From Jiella flava (GTDB lineage: Bacteria > Pseudomonadota > Alphaproteobacteria > Rhizobiales > Rhizobiaceae), in the NCBI RefSeq assembly GCF_017349315.1, contig NZ_JAFMPP010000001.1, positions 124,001-188,000 on the forward strand: a DNA stretch of 64,000 bases, in the 5' to 3' direction. Positions within the stretch are counted from its first letter, which is position 1, and every line of letters starts with the position of its first letter. The notes under the pieces are model-generated. The model ran no database searches, was not told the DNA's origin, and saw only the letters and a list, made by a program, of their open reading frames with translations. This document shows positions 1 through 9,091 of the stretch, piece by piece. The position numbers and the translations under genes are program-made.

Positions 1-141
1 CCGTCGCTGCAGCGGGAACTGGAAGCGCTTCTCGATGGCTTCCAGCAACGGCGCCACGAGCGCGCCCGGCGGCGCGAATGGATTGCGGCGGCGGTTCCCG
101 CCGCCCTCGCCCTCATCGCCGTGATCGGACTGTCGCGCTGA
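1..141 (+). CDS. C-terminal end of an unidentified protein with a membrane-spanning tail
   Basis: The frame is open from the first base to a TGA at 139-141, so only the last 46 residues are inside the window. They consist of a charged, arginine-rich helix followed by a run of about 18 Ala/Val/Leu/Ile residues ending in GLSR. This looks like a C-terminal membrane anchor. The fragment is too short to assign a family, and no function is claimed. It is convergent with the acetyltransferase that follows. Confidence 0.5.
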   Translation, partial: PSLQRELEALLDGFQQRRHERARRREWIAAAVPAALALIAVIGLSR

Positions 142-177
142 CCGCAAGCCCCGGCTTCGACACTGCGGGCCTGACGG

Positions 178-756
178 TCAGGCGCGCGGCAGAGGCGCGG
201 TGAGATCTCCGGGATAGGCGCACTTGTCGGGGACCGTCTGCCGCCCCTCGCCCAGCGCCCGCTGCATCAGCACGGTGTCGATCCAGCGATCGAATTTCAA
301 GCCCGTGCCGGGCATCGTGCCGATCGTCTGGAAGCCGGCCTTTTGGTGCAGGCGGATCGAGCCGGCATTGTCGGCGCCACCGATCACCGCCAGCATCTGG
401 CGAAAGCCCCGCCGCTCGCAGTCCACGATCAGCCGCGTCAGCAGAGCCGTCCCGACGCCCTTTCCTCGGGCGTGAGGTGCAAGATAGATCGAATCTTCAA
501 CGAACCAGTTATAGGCGGGTCGGGTGCGAAATGGGCCGGCATAGGCGTAGCCGAGAATTGTCCCGTCGGCGGCCTCGGCGACGAGGCTGGGAAATTGCTT
601 GGCATCGCGTTCGGCGAATCGGCGTGCCATCTCCTCGCCATCCGGCGGCGTCAGCTCATAGGTCGCCGTGCCGAGGCGCACCTCCTCGGCATAGATGGCC
701 GTGATTGCGGCGATGTCGGCGGGATTTGCGGGGCGAAGAACATAGGCGCCGGACAC
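178..756 (-). CDS. GNAT N-acetyltransferase, phosphinothricin/methionine-sulfoximine type
   Basis: Predicted 192-aa cytoplasmic acetyl-CoA-dependent N-acetyltransferase. The fold markers are YVLRPANPADI at the N-terminus, the pair FRTRPAY and VEDSIYL in the middle, the acetyl-CoA loop ARGKGVGTALL (about residues 96-106) and the C-terminal NAGSIRLHQKAGF. This order is typical of the PAT/MnaT (YncA) group, which acetylates phosphinothricin, methionine sulfoximine or related amino acids; the actual substrate cannot be read from sequence. The frame also contains an ATG 21 codons further upstream (819), but a GTG at 756 is preceded by AGGAG with a 6-nt spacer and lies exactly where the family alignment begins, so I use the GTG. 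Confidence 0.85.
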   Translation of the reverse strand: MSGAYVLRPANPADIAAITAIYAEEVRLGTATYELTPPDGEEMARRFAERDAKQFPSLVAEAADGTILGYAYAGPFRTRPAYNWFVEDSIYLAPHARGKGVGTALLTRLIVDCERRGFRQMLAVIGGADNAGSIRLHQKAGFQTIGTMPGTGLKFDRWIDTVLMQRALGEGRQTVPDKCAYPGDLTAPLPRA

Positions 757-992
757 GGCAAACTCCTGGTCGCTGCGATAATGCCGCGCCGCGTCGCTAG
801 CGACGAGAATCGCAGGCACGAAGGCCGCAAGGTAGCGCCCGGTGAACGAATCGTCACGGAATTCGCCCCGTCATCGCCGTATTTGAACGCTTCTCCCATT
901 GCGGCTGCGCGGTCCAATGCGTAAGCCACGGGCGACCTTGTCGCATCTGCGAGGACGGCACGAAAGACGAACGCGAACGACTGATCAATATT

Positions 993-2822
993 TTGACCGA
1001 CACAGCCAAAAAGACTAAAAAGAAAATCTCGATCCTCGCCCCCAACGAACGCGGCGTGGTGATCAAACTCGTTGGCCGCATCGTCCGCGAAAACGGCCGC
1101 TTGTTCATGCGTCAATACGCACTCGCCATCGCCTGCCTCGTCGCGGTCGCCGGCTCGACTGCGTTTCTCGCCTGGGTGATGCGCGATGTGATCGACAAGA
1201 TTTTCGTGCAGCAGAACCGCGCCGCGATCGTCTCGATCCCGCTGGTGGTGTTCGCCACCTTTGCGCTCCGCGGCGTTGCGAGCTACGGCCAGGCGGTGCT
1301 TCTCGCCCGCATCGGCAACAACATCGTCGCCCGCTATCAGCGCCGGATCTTCGCCCATATCACCGAGCTGTCGGTCGATTTCTTCGCCGAAAACCGCTCC
1401 GCCCATCTCGCCGCCCGGATCAATCAGAACGTCTCCGGCATCCGCGACACGCTCAACCTCACCATCACCTCGATCGCCCGCGACGCCCTCAGCCTGATCT
1501 TCCTCGTCGGGGTCATGATCATTCAGGATCCGGTGCTGTCGGGCATCGCGCTTCTGGCCGGACCGCCGGTCGTTCTGATGATCGGCGGACTGGCAAAGAA
1601 GCTGCGGGTGGCGACGCGCCAAGCGATCGACATCAACGCCCGCGTCCTCGCCTCGATGCAGGAGGCGGCGCAGGGCATCACCGTGGTCAAGGCCTTTACC
1701 ATGGAGGCGCCGCTGCGCGAGCGCATCGAGGCGCTGATCCTCAAGGCCGAGCAACGCTCCAACAAGATCGTAGCGATCACCGAACGCACCACACCGGTGA
1801 CCGAGATCGTCGCCGGTCTGGCGATCGCCGGCGTCATCGCCTATTCGGGCTATCGCGCCGTCGTCTACGGCTATTCGCCCGGCTCGATGTTCGCCTTCAT
1901 CACCGCCCTGCTGCTTGCCTACGATCCGGCCCGCCGCCTCGCCAAGCTGCAGGTCCAGCTCGAACGCGCCTTGGTCAATGCTTCGATGATCTACGAGATC
2001 CTCGACATGAAGCCGCGGCAAGCCGATGCCCCCGATGCCAAGACACTGGCCGCGCCGCGCGGCGAGATTGCGTTCAACGACGTCACCTTCGGCTATTACG
2101 AGGGTGAAGCGGTGCTGCGCGGGCTGTCCTTCATCGCGCCGGCCGGCAAGACGACGGCGCTGATCGGCGCGTCTGGCGGCGGCAAGTCGACCATCATCGC
2201 GCTGTTGCAGCGCTTCTATGACGTCGCCGGCGGTTCGATCACCATCGATGGCGAGGACATCCGCACCGTCACCAAGCGCTCGCTGCGCTCCCAGATCGCC
2301 TATGTTCCGCAGGCGCCCTATCTGTTCGAAGGCACGATCCGCGAGAACATCCGTCTCGGCCGTCCCGACGCGAGCGATGCCGAAATCGAGGATGCCGCCC
2401 GCCAGGCCCAGGCCGAAGAGTTCATCCTCGCCGCGCCGCAGGGCTACGATACGCCCGTCGGCGAAAACGGCATGACGCTCTCCGGCGGCCAGCGTCAGCG
2501 CCTATCGATCGCCCGAGCGCTGGTGCGCAACGCCCCGATCCTTTTGCTCGACGAAGCGACCTCGGCCCTCGACACCCGCTCCGAGACCCTCGTCCAGGCG
2601 GCCCTCGACGCCGCGATGCGCAACCGCACGGTGCTTGTCGTCGCCCACCGTTTGTCGACGATCACCGGCGCCGACCAGATCCTCGTCGTCGACAGCGGCC
2701 AGATCGTCGAACGGGGAACCCATGGCGAGCTCGTTGATCGCGCGGATGGGCTCTACGCCCGCTTCTACGGCCTGCAGGCCGGCGGCAACCGCCGCGTCGA
2801 TCTCGCAGCGGCGCGCGATTGA
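993..2822 (+). CDS. ABC transporter, fused permease/ATPase (MsbA/exporter type)
   Basis: A 609-aa half-transporter that would work as a homodimer in the inner membrane and export a lipid or hydrophobic substrate. The N-terminal half (about residues 35-320) is a six-helix type-1 exporter domain. The C-terminal half is an ATPase with Walker [10 protein letters not shown] near 391-399, signature [15 protein letters not shown] near 496, Walker [13 protein letters not shown] near 516-527 and the H-loop VVAHRLST near 549. The length is normal for MsbA-like proteins, but substrate specificity cannot be assigned. The start used is TTG at 993, because no in-frame ATG lies between there and the first membrane helix region (ATG at about 1107 would cut the N-terminus) and no clear ribosome-binding site was found. 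dapB follows 40 bp later on the same strand. Confidence 0.85.
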   Translation: MTDTAKKTKKKISILAPNERGVVIKLVGRIVRENGRLFMRQYALAIACLVAVAGSTAFLAWVMRDVIDKIFVQQNRAAIVSIPLVVFATFALRGVASYGQAVLLARIGNNIVARYQRRIFAHITELSVDFFAENRSAHLAARINQNVSGIRDTLNLTITSIARDALSLIFLVGVMIIQDPVLSGIALLAGPPVVLMIGGLAKKLRVATRQAIDINARVLASMQEAAQGITVVKAFTMEAPLRERIEALILKAEQRSNKIVAITERTTPVTEIVAGLAIAGVIAYSGYRAVVYGYSPGSMFAFITALLLAYDPARRLAKLQVQLERALVNASMIYEILDMKPRQADAPDAKTLAAPRGEIAFNDVTFGYYEGEAVLRGLSFIAPAGKTTALIGASGGGKSTIIALLQRFYDVAGGSITIDGEDIRTVTKRSLRSQIAYVPQAPYLFEGTIRENIRLGRPDASDAEIEDAARQAQAEEFILAAPQGYDTPVGENGMTLSGGQRQRLSIARALVRNAPILLLDEATSALDTRSETLVQAALDAAMRNRTVLVVAHRLSTITGADQILVVDSGQIVERGTHGELVDRADGLYARFYGLQAGGNRRVDLAAARD

Positions 2823-2862
2823 TCCGGCCAGGTTGAATCCCGAAAGGAACAAGGTGATCCCC

Positions 2863-3669
2863 ATGAAGCTCGTCGTTCTTGGAGCCGCCGGCCGGATGGG
2901 CCGCACACTGGTCAAAGTGATCGCCGAGACCGAAGGGGCCAGCCTTCACGCCGCGCTCGCACGCGAGGGGTCCGCGTCGATCGGCGCCGATGCGGGCATC
3001 ATCGCCGGGATCGGCGCCAGTGACGTCGCGATCTCCAGTGACGTCGATCGCGCGCTCCAGGGCGCCGATGGCATCGTCGACTTCACCGCCCCCGCCATCT
3101 CGCTGGCCTTTGCCGAAAAGGCCGCCGAAAGGCGCCTTGTCCATGTCATCGGCACCACCGGATTCCAGGCGGAGCAGGACAGCGCGATCGCCTCCGCCGC
3201 AAAAGCCGGCGCGACGATTGTCAAATCCGGCAATATGAGCCTCGGCGTCAATCTCCTCGCCGTGCTCGTCGAACAGGCCGCCGAAGCACTGGGTCCGGAC
3301 ACGTTCGACATCGAGGTTCTCGAGATGCACCACCGTCACAAGGTGGATGCGCCGTCCGGCACCGCCCTCTTGCTCGGCGCGGCCGCCGCCAAGGGCCGCG
3401 GCGTTGCGCTCGAAGACGCCGCCGTCAAAGTGCGCGACGGAATCACCGGCGCCCGCGAGGCCGGCACCATCGGCTTTGCCACCTTGCGCGGCGGCTCGGT
3501 GGTCGGCGAGCATTCGGTGATTTTGGCAGGCGAAGGCGAGCGGATCAACCTGTCCCATGCGGCTGGCGATCGGGCGATCTTCGCTCGCGGCGCCGTCAAG
3601 GCGGCCCTCTGGGCCGGCGGAAAGCCCGCCGGGCTCTATTCCATGCGCGACGTTCTCGGCCTGTCCTGA
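2863..3669 (+). CDS. dapB: 4-hydroxy-tetrahydrodipicolinate reductase
   Basis: Second step of the diaminopimelate branch of lysine and peptidoglycan biosynthesis, NAD(P)H-dependent, cytoplasmic. The 268-aa product has the nucleotide-binding loop LGAAGRMG (residues 6-13), the IGTTG loop (96-100) and the family signature [15 protein letters not shown] (from residue 154), which carries the catalytic His156/His157 and Lys160. Length matches the family. The frame extends far upstream, but homology begins at MKLVVLG. An alternative GTG at 2854, better spaced from AAAGGA, would add three residues. It lies between the ABC exporter and gpmA, all on the plus strand. Confidence 0.96.
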   Translation: MKLVVLGAAGRMGRTLVKVIAETEGASLHAALAREGSASIGADAGIIAGIGASDVAISSDVDRALQGADGIVDFTAPAISLAFAEKAAERRLVHVIGTTGFQAEQDSAIASAAKAGATIVKSGNMSLGVNLLAVLVEQAAEALGPDTFDIEVLEMHHRHKVDAPSGTALLLGAAAAKGRGVALEDAAVKVRDGITGAREAGTIGFATLRGGSVVGEHSVILAGEGERINLSHAAGDRAIFARGAVKAALWAGGKPAGLYSMRDVLGLS

Positions 3670-3735
3670 TGGAGCTCGGCGACGCAACAAACTTCCCCTC
3701 TTTATTCAACGCCCCACGATCGAAAGGCATTCTCG

Positions 3736-4356
3736 ATGTCCCGCATCCTCGTCCTGGTCCGGCATGGCCAAAGCGAATGGAACCTGAAGAATCTCTTCAC
3801 CGGTTGGAAAGACCCTGATCTCACCGACAAGGGCGTCGAGGAGGCCAAGTCGGCCGGCCGCAAGCTGAAGGCCGAGGCGTTCGAATTCGATGCTGCTTTC
3901 ACCAGCGAATTGTCCCGTGCCCAGCGCACCCTCGACCTGATGCTCGGCGAGCTCGGTCAGAGCGACCTGCCGATCACCCGCCATCTCGCCCTCAACGAGC
4001 GTGACTACGGCGACCTGTCCGGTCTCAACAAGGACGATGCCCGCGAAAAATGGGGCGAGGACCAGGTCCATATCTGGCGCCGCTCCTACGACACCCCGCC
4101 TCCAGGCGGCGAAAGCCTCAAGGACACCGGCGCGCGGGTCTGGCCCTATTTCATCCACGACATCCTGCCGAAGGTGATGGCCGGCGGCACAGTGCTCGTC
4201 GCCGCCCACGGCAATTCGCTGCGCTCTCTGGTCATGGCACTCGACGGCCTGTCGCCGGAGGAAATCGTCGGCGAGGAAATCGCCACCGGCATTCCGATCG
4301 TCTACCGTCTGAACGCCGACACCACCGTGGCCGAGAAGCGTGTGCTCCAAGGTTGA
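3736..4356 (+). CDS. gpmA: 2,3-bisphosphoglycerate-dependent phosphoglycerate mutase
   Basis: Interconverts 3-phosphoglycerate and 2-phosphoglycerate in glycolysis/gluconeogenesis. The 206-aa product shows the phosphohistidine motif [10 protein letters not shown] with His10, the acid/base Glu88 in [10 protein letters not shown], and the second catalytic His158 in [11 protein letters not shown]. It is the short alphaproteobacterial form: the Escherichia coli enzyme is about 250 aa, and the difference is in the C-terminal tail and a helical insert. It is 66 bp downstream of dapB and may be cotranscribed with it. Confidence 0.95.
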   Translation: MSRILVLVRHGQSEWNLKNLFTGWKDPDLTDKGVEEAKSAGRKLKAEAFEFDAAFTSELSRAQRTLDLMLGELGQSDLPITRHLALNERDYGDLSGLNKDDAREKWGEDQVHIWRRSYDTPPPGGESLKDTGARVWPYFIHDILPKVMAGGTVLVAAHGNSLRSLVMALDGLSPEEIVGEEIATGIPIVYRLNADTTVAEKRVLQG

Positions 4357-4432
4357 TCGACATGCGTTGATCGTTTGAGCCTGCCATCGCGGTCTGCTAC
4401 CCGGATCGCGGTGGGCAAAGGAGTGACGAGAC

Positions 4433-4981
4433 ATGAGCGAAAAAATCATCATGCGCACGGGCGAAGCACTCGTCGCGGGCGGCCCTCCGGGCACCGCCGC
4501 CGAACCCGAAGTCGTCATTGGTGCACTGGACGGTCCGGTCGGCACTGCGCTGGCGACACTGACCGGCGATCAGGTGAAAGGTCACAGCCGCGTCTACGCG
4601 CTGCTCAACACCGACATCATGGTCCGGCCGGTCACCTTATGCGTCTCGAAGGTGACGGTCGACGATCCGAAATACACCAACATCCTGATGGGCACGGTGC
4701 AGTACGCCATCGCCAACGGCGTGCTCGACGCGGTGCGCGAAGGGCTGCTGCCGAAGGATCAGGTGAACGATCTCGGCATCATCTGCTCGGTTTGGTTGGC
4801 GCCGACCATCGTCTCGGTCGAAAATCTCGATCATAAGGTGCTGTTCGACATTCATCGCGAAGGCATGAGGAAGGCGATCAAAAAGGCGATGAAGAACGAG
4901 CCGTCGATCGACTGGCTGCTCGAAAACCAGGACCAGATCGTCCACAAATATTATCAGATGGGCCTCGACGGAAAGATCTGA
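4433..4981 (+). CDS. Formaldehyde-activating-enzyme-family protein (Fae-like paralogue)
   Basis: A 182-aa member of the Fae family. Canonical Fae condenses formaldehyde with tetrahydromethanopterin in methylotrophs. The match covers the whole length: GEALV near the start, KVTVDD, NGVLDAVREGLLPKDQVNDLGIICSVW in the middle and KAIKKAMKNEPSIDWLLE at the end. By eye alignment, the segment that holds the catalytic histidine in canonical Fae (EVAHIDLIIG) reads AAEPEVVIG here, putting Glu24 where the His should be, and there is no other His before residue 51. It is therefore more likely one of the Fae homologues of unknown role (compare Fae2/Fae3 of Methylobacterium) than the main formaldehyde enzyme. 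The ribosome-binding site is AAGGAG, 9 nt before the ATG. A terminator follows, and no other C1 gene is adjacent. Confidence 0.8.
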   Translation: MSEKIIMRTGEALVAGGPPGTAAEPEVVIGALDGPVGTALATLTGDQVKGHSRVYALLNTDIMVRPVTLCVSKVTVDDPKYTNILMGTVQYAIANGVLDAVREGLLPKDQVNDLGIICSVWLAPTIVSVENLDHKVLFDIHREGMRKAIKKAMKNEPSIDWLLENQDQIVHKYYQMGLDGKI

Positions 4982-4995
4982 GCCCCACCTGCCAT

Positions 4996-5028
4996 CGGCG
5001 AGCCGGGCGATCGGTCGGCTCGCCGTTT
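4996..5028 (+). terminator. Rho-independent terminator after the Fae-like gene
   Basis: A perfect 10-bp stem (CGGCGAGCCG at 4996-5005 with CGGCTCGCCG at 5016-5025), 10-nt loop, then TTT. It begins 14 bp after the stop codon. Confidence 0.8.
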
Positions 5029-5109
5029 CATTGATGAGCTGCACCAGCCTTCGGGCGCCCCGCCCAGAGCAGTATCGATCCTTATCGCATCTGCGCCATC
5101 TTTCGCCTG

Positions 5110-5445
5110 ATGCCCCGACGACGTTTCACGGCCGATGAACCCGCAACTCCGGTGCTGTCCGACCAACCGGCTTCGTCTTGCTGGCTGTGCGGGCGCCCGC
5201 TCGGGCGAAGAATCGAATGGCACCACCCGCTTCCGAAAAGCCGGGGTGGGCGCGAGACCGTGCCGGTGCATCCGATCTGCCACCGCACCCTCCACGCCAC
5301 CTTTTCCAATCACGAACTCGCGCGCATCGCAGAGGCCGGCGTAACGCCGGCCGATCGACCGGAAGTCGCGGCGTTTCTGCGCTGGATCGCCGGCAAGCCC
5401 GCCGACTTCCACGCCCCGACACGGCGCCGGAAAGCGGGCTCCTGA
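5110..5445 (+). CDS. Small HNH nuclease-family protein
   Basis: The 111-aa product contains a compact HNH/zinc-ribbon core: CWLCGRPLG (first Cys pair), IEWHHPLPKSRGG (the HH of the beta-beta-alpha-metal site) and VPVHPICHRTLHATF (second Cys and final His residues). Similar stand-alone proteins are common in Hyphomicrobiales and are annotated as HNH endonucleases. Whether this one cuts DNA, and which, is unknown; no restriction or mobile-element genes are nearby. The tail after residue 85 is not conserved in any family I recognise. Confidence 0.75.
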   Translation: MPRRRFTADEPATPVLSDQPASSCWLCGRPLGRRIEWHHPLPKSRGGRETVPVHPICHRTLHATFSNHELARIAEAGVTPADRPEVAAFLRWIAGKPADFHAPTRRRKAGS

Positions 5446-5780
5446 GCCCCACGCGCGCCCTCTGCCTGATTGGACGCGGACGGGATGCTTTCACGCTTTG
5501 AATCGCCGCACCGACCAGGCCGCGCCCGATCGCACACCGAAGCGCGTCGCGAAATTATCGCTTGGAGGATGGCGCCGGCTTCACTATGCGTCGCGTAGTC
5601 GGCAACCGATCTCGTGCCGCGAGAGGTCGGCGGGTCCTGTCCGAGCCTTTCGGCGCGCAGCGATTGCGTCCGCGCAAGATTTCAAAGGTTTTGGCTGCGA
5701 CGCATGACCGCTCGAACCGTCTCGTCACTCAAGGTGTGCCGTGACGCCTGCAACCATCGCCGCTGCGGATTGATCGATCC
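5446..5780. other. Intergenic stretch, no gene seen
   Basis: 335 bp between the HNH gene and the Crp/Fnr regulator. Short open frames here are arginine-rich and have no ribosome-binding site or recognisable motif. It presumably holds the promoter of the regulator, but I cannot point to a convincing -35/-10 pair. Confidence 0.5.
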
Positions 5781-6521
5781 ATGGATAGTCCTGCCAGTTC
5801 CGCCTATGCGCGTCCCCTGCCCTCAATCAGCGCCATCCCGTTTCGCCACGGCCGCTCGGGCATGGCCGTGCCGCTGCTGGCCGAAGCCGAGCAGGAGCGT
5901 CTCGCCACGATCGGCACGCGGGTGCATTTTTCCGCCGGCAGCGTCATCCACCATCAGGGCGACGAAGCCGATTGCATCCACAATCTGTTGAGCGGCGTGG
6001 TGAAGAGCTGCGCGGTCTCTTACGACGGCAGCGAGCGGGTCACCGCCTTCCATTTCGCCACCGATCTGATCGGCCTGGCCGAGAACGACGTCTATGTCGA
6101 CACGACCGTGGCGCTCGAACCGGTCGACGCCTTCCGGCTGCCGCTCGCAGCGCTGGAAGCGCTGTTGATGCGCGACGCCGAGATGGAGATGCATTTCCTC
6201 TGCAAGGTATGCCACGAGCTGCGCGAGGAACAGCGCCACGCGATCCTGCTCGCCCGCCGCAGCGCCCGCACCAAAATCGTGCTCTTCCTGCATCTCCTGC
6301 AGACCCGCGGCTGCCTGGAGCGCGGCAACGACGCCGAGATCCGGTTGCCGATGAAGCGCCGCGACATCGCCAATTACACCGGCCTGACCGTCGAAACCGT
6401 CAGCCGCGCCCTGCAAGGGCTGAAGGCGGAAGGCATTCTCGGCGTCGAAAACCCGCATTCGGTCAGCATCGCCGATCCGGCGCGCTTTGCGCAGCTCGTG
6501 CGCGCCACGGCGAACTCCTGA
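5781..6521 (+). CDS. Crp/Fnr-family transcriptional regulator
   Basis: The 246-aa product has a cyclic-nucleotide-like sensory beta-roll (about residues 35-140), a dimer helix (about 145-175) and a C-terminal winged helix-turn-helix with KRRDIANYTGLTVETVSRALQGLK (about 193-216). The recognition helix carries the E-x-x-S-R pattern (ETVSR) of FNR/FixK proteins, which predicts TTGAT-type half-sites. The N-terminal cysteine cluster of oxygen-sensing Fnr is absent, so an iron-sulfur oxygen sensor of the usual type is unlikely; FixK-like or redox/metabolite control is possible. It is convergent with the min operon and separated from it by a terminator. Confidence 0.85.
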   Translation: MDSPASSAYARPLPSISAIPFRHGRSGMAVPLLAEAEQERLATIGTRVHFSAGSVIHHQGDEADCIHNLLSGVVKSCAVSYDGSERVTAFHFATDLIGLAENDVYVDTTVALEPVDAFRLPLAALEALLMRDAEMEMHFLCKVCHELREEQRHAILLARRSARTKIVLFLHLLQTRGCLERGNDAEIRLPMKRRDIANYTGLTVETVSRALQGLKAEGILGVENPHSVSIADPARFAQLVRATANS

Positions 6522-6578
6522 GAAAAGCCATCGGGACTTCGGACGAGCGCGAGCATCGGCCAGCCAACACCCGAACGC

Positions 6579-6608
6579 GAAAACGCCCGCCGCTGTCGCG
6601 ACGGGCGT
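6579..6608 (-). terminator. Terminator of the min operon
   Basis: On the minus strand an 11-bp stem (one T-G pair) around a GACA tetraloop is followed by TTTT. The arms are 6598-6608 and 6583-6593. It sits 121 bp after the 49-aa gene and 62 bp beyond the stop of the convergent Crp/Fnr gene. Confidence 0.85.
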
Positions 6609-6728
6609 GCTTGATCGTGTCGAGAAAAAGCCTCGAGCGTTCCGGCATGCGCCACCGGAGAAAATGCTCCGGCCTTCGCTCCGAATGCCCGACAGCGCCG
6701 ACACAATGCCGGCGCCGAGGATGAGGAA

Positions 6729-6878
6729 TCAGCGCGCGGCCGCTTCCTCGCAGGCTTCGACATGCTTGGCGAGTGCCTCCAGCTGAAGGAAGCCCGCAAT
6801 CGAGCGGATATCTCGCTTTTCGAATTTCGGCAGCTTCTGCAGTTCCTGCAGCCGACCGATCAGCTGTGCTCGGCTCAT
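6729..6878 (-). CDS. Small conserved-looking 49-aa protein downstream of minE
   Basis: A short frame on the same strand as minCDE, starting ATG at 6878 with a textbook AAGGAG and 6-nt spacer, ending TGA at 6729-6731. The product begins MSRAQLIGRLQELQKLPKF and continues as a mostly helical, charged chain with a heptad-like spacing of Leu/Ile, ending CEEAAAR. It has no signal peptide or membrane segment. It lies 80 bp after minE and before the operon terminator, so it is probably part of the same transcript. I do not recognise a family. The perfect ribosome-binding site, position and amphipathic composition argue that it is real. Confidence 0.65.
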   Translation of the reverse strand: MSRAQLIGRLQELQKLPKFEKRDIRSIAGFLQLEALAKHVEACEEAAAR

Positions 6879-6958
6879 CGCTTTCTCCTTTCGTCATCGC
6901 AGCCGCCCCGGGCATCATGCCGGATCGGGGCGGGTCTTCGAACGGGCCATCGCCTGCG

Positions 6959-7222
6959 TCAGGCGGCCCGGACGCTCGCGGTCAGCGGGATCTCGATATC
7001 GACCTCGAGAGTCGAGACGGTCTCACCCCGCTCCATGGTGACGCTCACCTTGTCATTGTCGAGCTGAACATGCTTGGCGATGACGGCCAGGATCTCCTCA
7101 CGCAACAGGCCGACGAGATCGGAATGGCCAACCGTGGCGCGTTCATGGGCGAGGAGCACCTGCAGGCGCTCGCGCGCCATCGGCGCCGTGTTCCGCCTGT
7201 TCAGGAAGCTGAAAAGACTCAT
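6959..7222 (-). CDS. minE: Cell division topological specificity factor MinE
   Basis: The 87-aa product begins [10 protein letters not shown] (membrane-targeting N-terminus), followed by the anti-MinCD helix region with [13 protein letters not shown] (about residues 16-28) and the topological-specificity domain ending [12 protein letters not shown]. MinE stimulates MinD ATPase and drives pole-to-pole oscillation. Its ATG overlaps the minD stop codon in an ATGA arrangement, so translation is coupled. The length is typical. Confidence 0.95.
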   Translation of the reverse strand: MSLFSFLNRRNTAPMARERLQVLLAHERATVGHSDLVGLLREEILAVIAKHVQLDNDKVSVTMERGETVSTLEVDIEIPLTASVRAA

Positions 7223-8034
7223 GCAGCCCTCCGACCGAACAGTTTGTTCATGAGGCCACGGCGTCCGCCGGGGATGGTCATCGCGACCTGCTCGCCGGCC
7301 AGGCGGCGGGCGGCGTCGCGATACGCCAAGGCAGGTGCGCAGCTGGCGTCGTTCAGCGTGACCGGAGCACCGAGATTGGAGGCCCGCAGCACGTCCATCG
7401 ATTCCGGGATAATGCCGAGCAGCGGAATCGACAGGATCTCCAGGACGTCCTCGACCTTCAGCATGTCGCCGCGCTCGGCACGGCTCGGGTCGTAGCGGGT
7501 CAGCAGCAGGTGCTTGTCCATCCGCTCGCCGTTCTCCGCCTTCTTGGTCTTGGCGTCGAGCAGACCGATGATCCGGTCGGAGTCGCGGACCGAGGAAACT
7601 TCCGGATTGGTCACGACCACGGCGACGTCGGCATGGCGCATGGCCAGCGTCGCGCCCCGCTCGATGCCTGCCGGGCTGTCGCAAATGATCCAGTCGAAGC
7701 TCTTGCGCAACTCCTCGATCACCGCTTCGACGCCCTCGGCCGTCAGATTGTCCTTGTCGCGGGTCTGGGACGCCGGCAGGAGATGCAGCGTCTCCAGCCG
7801 CTTGTCGCGGATCAGCGCCTGCGGGAGCTTGGCATCGCCCTGAACGACGTTGATCAGATCGTAGACGACCCGGCGCTCGGCGCCCATGACGAGATCGAGG
7901 TTGCGCAGGCCCACGTCGAAGTCCACGACGACGGTCTTCTCGCCCCGCTGGGCCAGCGCCGCGCCCAGTGCGGCGGTCGACGTCGTCTTGCCGACGCCTC
8001 CCTTGCCCGATGTCACCACGATCACTTTCGCCAT
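7219..8034 (-). CDS. minD: Septum site-determining ATPase MinD
   Basis: The 271-aa product is a ParA/MinD-type ATPase with the deviant Walker [11 protein letters not shown] (signature Lys11 and Lys16), [27 protein letters not shown] and the C-terminal membrane-targeting amphipathic helix ([12 protein letters not shown]). With MinC it blocks Z-ring assembly away from midcell. The frame is open further upstream, but MAKVIVV is the family start and is preceded by AGGAG six bases away. It lies between minC (34-bp gap) and minE (4-bp overlap). Confidence 0.97.
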   Translation of the reverse strand: MAKVIVVTSGKGGVGKTTSTAALGAALAQRGEKTVVVDFDVGLRNLDLVMGAERRVVYDLINVVQGDAKLPQALIRDKRLETLHLLPASQTRDKDNLTAEGVEAVIEELRKSFDWIICDSPAGIERGATLAMRHADVAVVVTNPEVSSVRDSDRIIGLLDAKTKKAENGERMDKHLLLTRYDPSRAERGDMLKVEDVLEILSIPLLGIIPESMDVLRASNLGAPVTLNDASCAPALAYRDAARRLAGEQVAMTIPGGRRGLMNKLFGRRAA

Positions 8035-8068
8035 TTGAATCTCCTGCATTTGCCCGGCCGTCATGACC

Positions 8069-8824
8069 TCAGGCCAGCGTTTCCGCCTTGATGGTGTCGC
8101 CTTCGAGCCAGACCGTGACGGCCTGCCCGCGATGTTTAGGGTCCATGTCGTCGGGCATCTTGTAGAGCCCGTCGATCGCCAGCAGCTCGGCCTCGAGCTT
8201 GCGGCAGAAAATTCGCGCCGAGGCATTGCCGATCGAGCCGGCGAGCGCCCGGCCGCGCAGCGTGCCATAGACATGGATCGAGCCGCCGGCGACGATTTCC
8301 GCCCCCGAGGCGACGGAGCCGAGGATGGTCACGTCGCCTTCCGGGAAGATGATCGACTGGCCGGAGCGCACCGGCTCGGTGATCACGATCGACGAGGTCA
8401 CCCGCGGCGAATGAACTTCGATGGCCGGCTCGGGTTTGGCCGCCTGTTCGGCCGGCTTGCCCTTAGCGGCTGGCTCTGCGACCGGGTCCGACTCCGGCTC
8501 GATGTCGCCGGCCGGGCGTCCGCCCTTCATCAGCGGCGGCATATTGGCGCCGATCAGCGAGCCGCGGGCGCCCTCGATACCCATCACCCGCACGCCGCGC
8601 TCGCCGAGTTCGCCGAGCAGATCCTTCAGATCGGCCTGGGTGATGTCGAGGCCCTCGACATCGAGCACGATCGGCCGGCCGAGAAAAAAGCCGGTGGAGC
8701 GGGCGGCCAGATCGTCGAGACGCTCCAGCCAGTTGTGAAACGGCAGTTCAGGAGACAGCACGATCGCGAGGAACGAACGACCTTTCAAGCGAATCGGGCG
8801 GGTATCGGTCAGCGTCTTGGTCAT
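8069..8824 (-). CDS. minC: Septum site-determining protein MinC
   Basis: The 251-aa inhibitor of FtsZ polymerisation. The N-terminal FtsZ-binding domain is about residues 8-105 (IRLKGRSFLAIVL at the start). A linker rich in Pro, Glu, Lys and Ala spans roughly 105-140, followed by the C-terminal beta-helix domain (SGQSIIFPEGDVTILGSV, AEIVAGGSIHVYGTLRGRALAG), which binds MinD and FtsZ tails. First gene of minC-minD-minE and the 49-aa gene. Confidence 0.95.
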   Translation of the reverse strand: MTKTLTDTRPIRLKGRSFLAIVLSPELPFHNWLERLDDLAARSTGFFLGRPIVLDVEGLDITQADLKDLLGELGERGVRVMGIEGARGSLIGANMPPLMKGGRPAGDIEPESDPVAEPAAKGKPAEQAAKPEPAIEVHSPRVTSSIVITEPVRSGQSIIFPEGDVTILGSVASGAEIVAGGSIHVYGTLRGRALAGSIGNASARIFCRKLEAELLAIDGLYKMPDDMDPKHRGQAVTVWLEGDTIKAETLA

Positions 8825-8857
8825 GATTCAGCGAATTGGTTGCGGGTCCGGGGGACC

Positions 8858-8875
8858 GGTTAACAATGGTTAACC
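8858..8875. promoter_or_regulatory. Palindromic TTAA-type site upstream of minC (possible CtrA box)
   Basis: GGTTAACAATGGTTAACC lies 34-51 bp upstream of the minC start. It is a near palindrome and contains two TTAA cores six bases apart plus TTAACCAT on the minus strand, close to the CtrA consensus TTAA-N7-TTAA and its half-site. CtrA control of min genes is known in Sinorhizobium as I recall it; the one-base-short spacing makes this only a candidate. Confidence 0.45.
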
Positions 8876-9091
8876 ACCGGAGTTTGCGCCGGGCTGACTC
8901 GTCTCGCCCGGTTGCGCCGATTTGACCCTCGCGGCAGGTCCCCAGGGTGACCACGGTCTCGGCCGTCGGTGCCCCCTGATGCTCGCCGAAAATGCGGCGA
9001 TTGAATGAGGGCGAAGAGACAATTGACGAGGGACTCGCCAGGGGGCGTTTCCACAGACGCCCTTTGATCGGCTGACGAATACGAGCAAACG

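Noticed and set aside
651-2021. 456-codon frame antisense to the ABC exporter
   Set aside because: The exporter has all ATPase motifs on the plus strand; the antisense product is low-complexity and has no homology that I recognise.
2662-3690. 342-codon frame antisense to dapB
   Set aside because: Mirror frame of a recognised gene.
5498-5744. Short plus-strand frames between the HNH gene and the Crp/Fnr gene
   Set aside because: Arg/Ser-rich, overlapping each other, no Shine-Dalgarno sequence.
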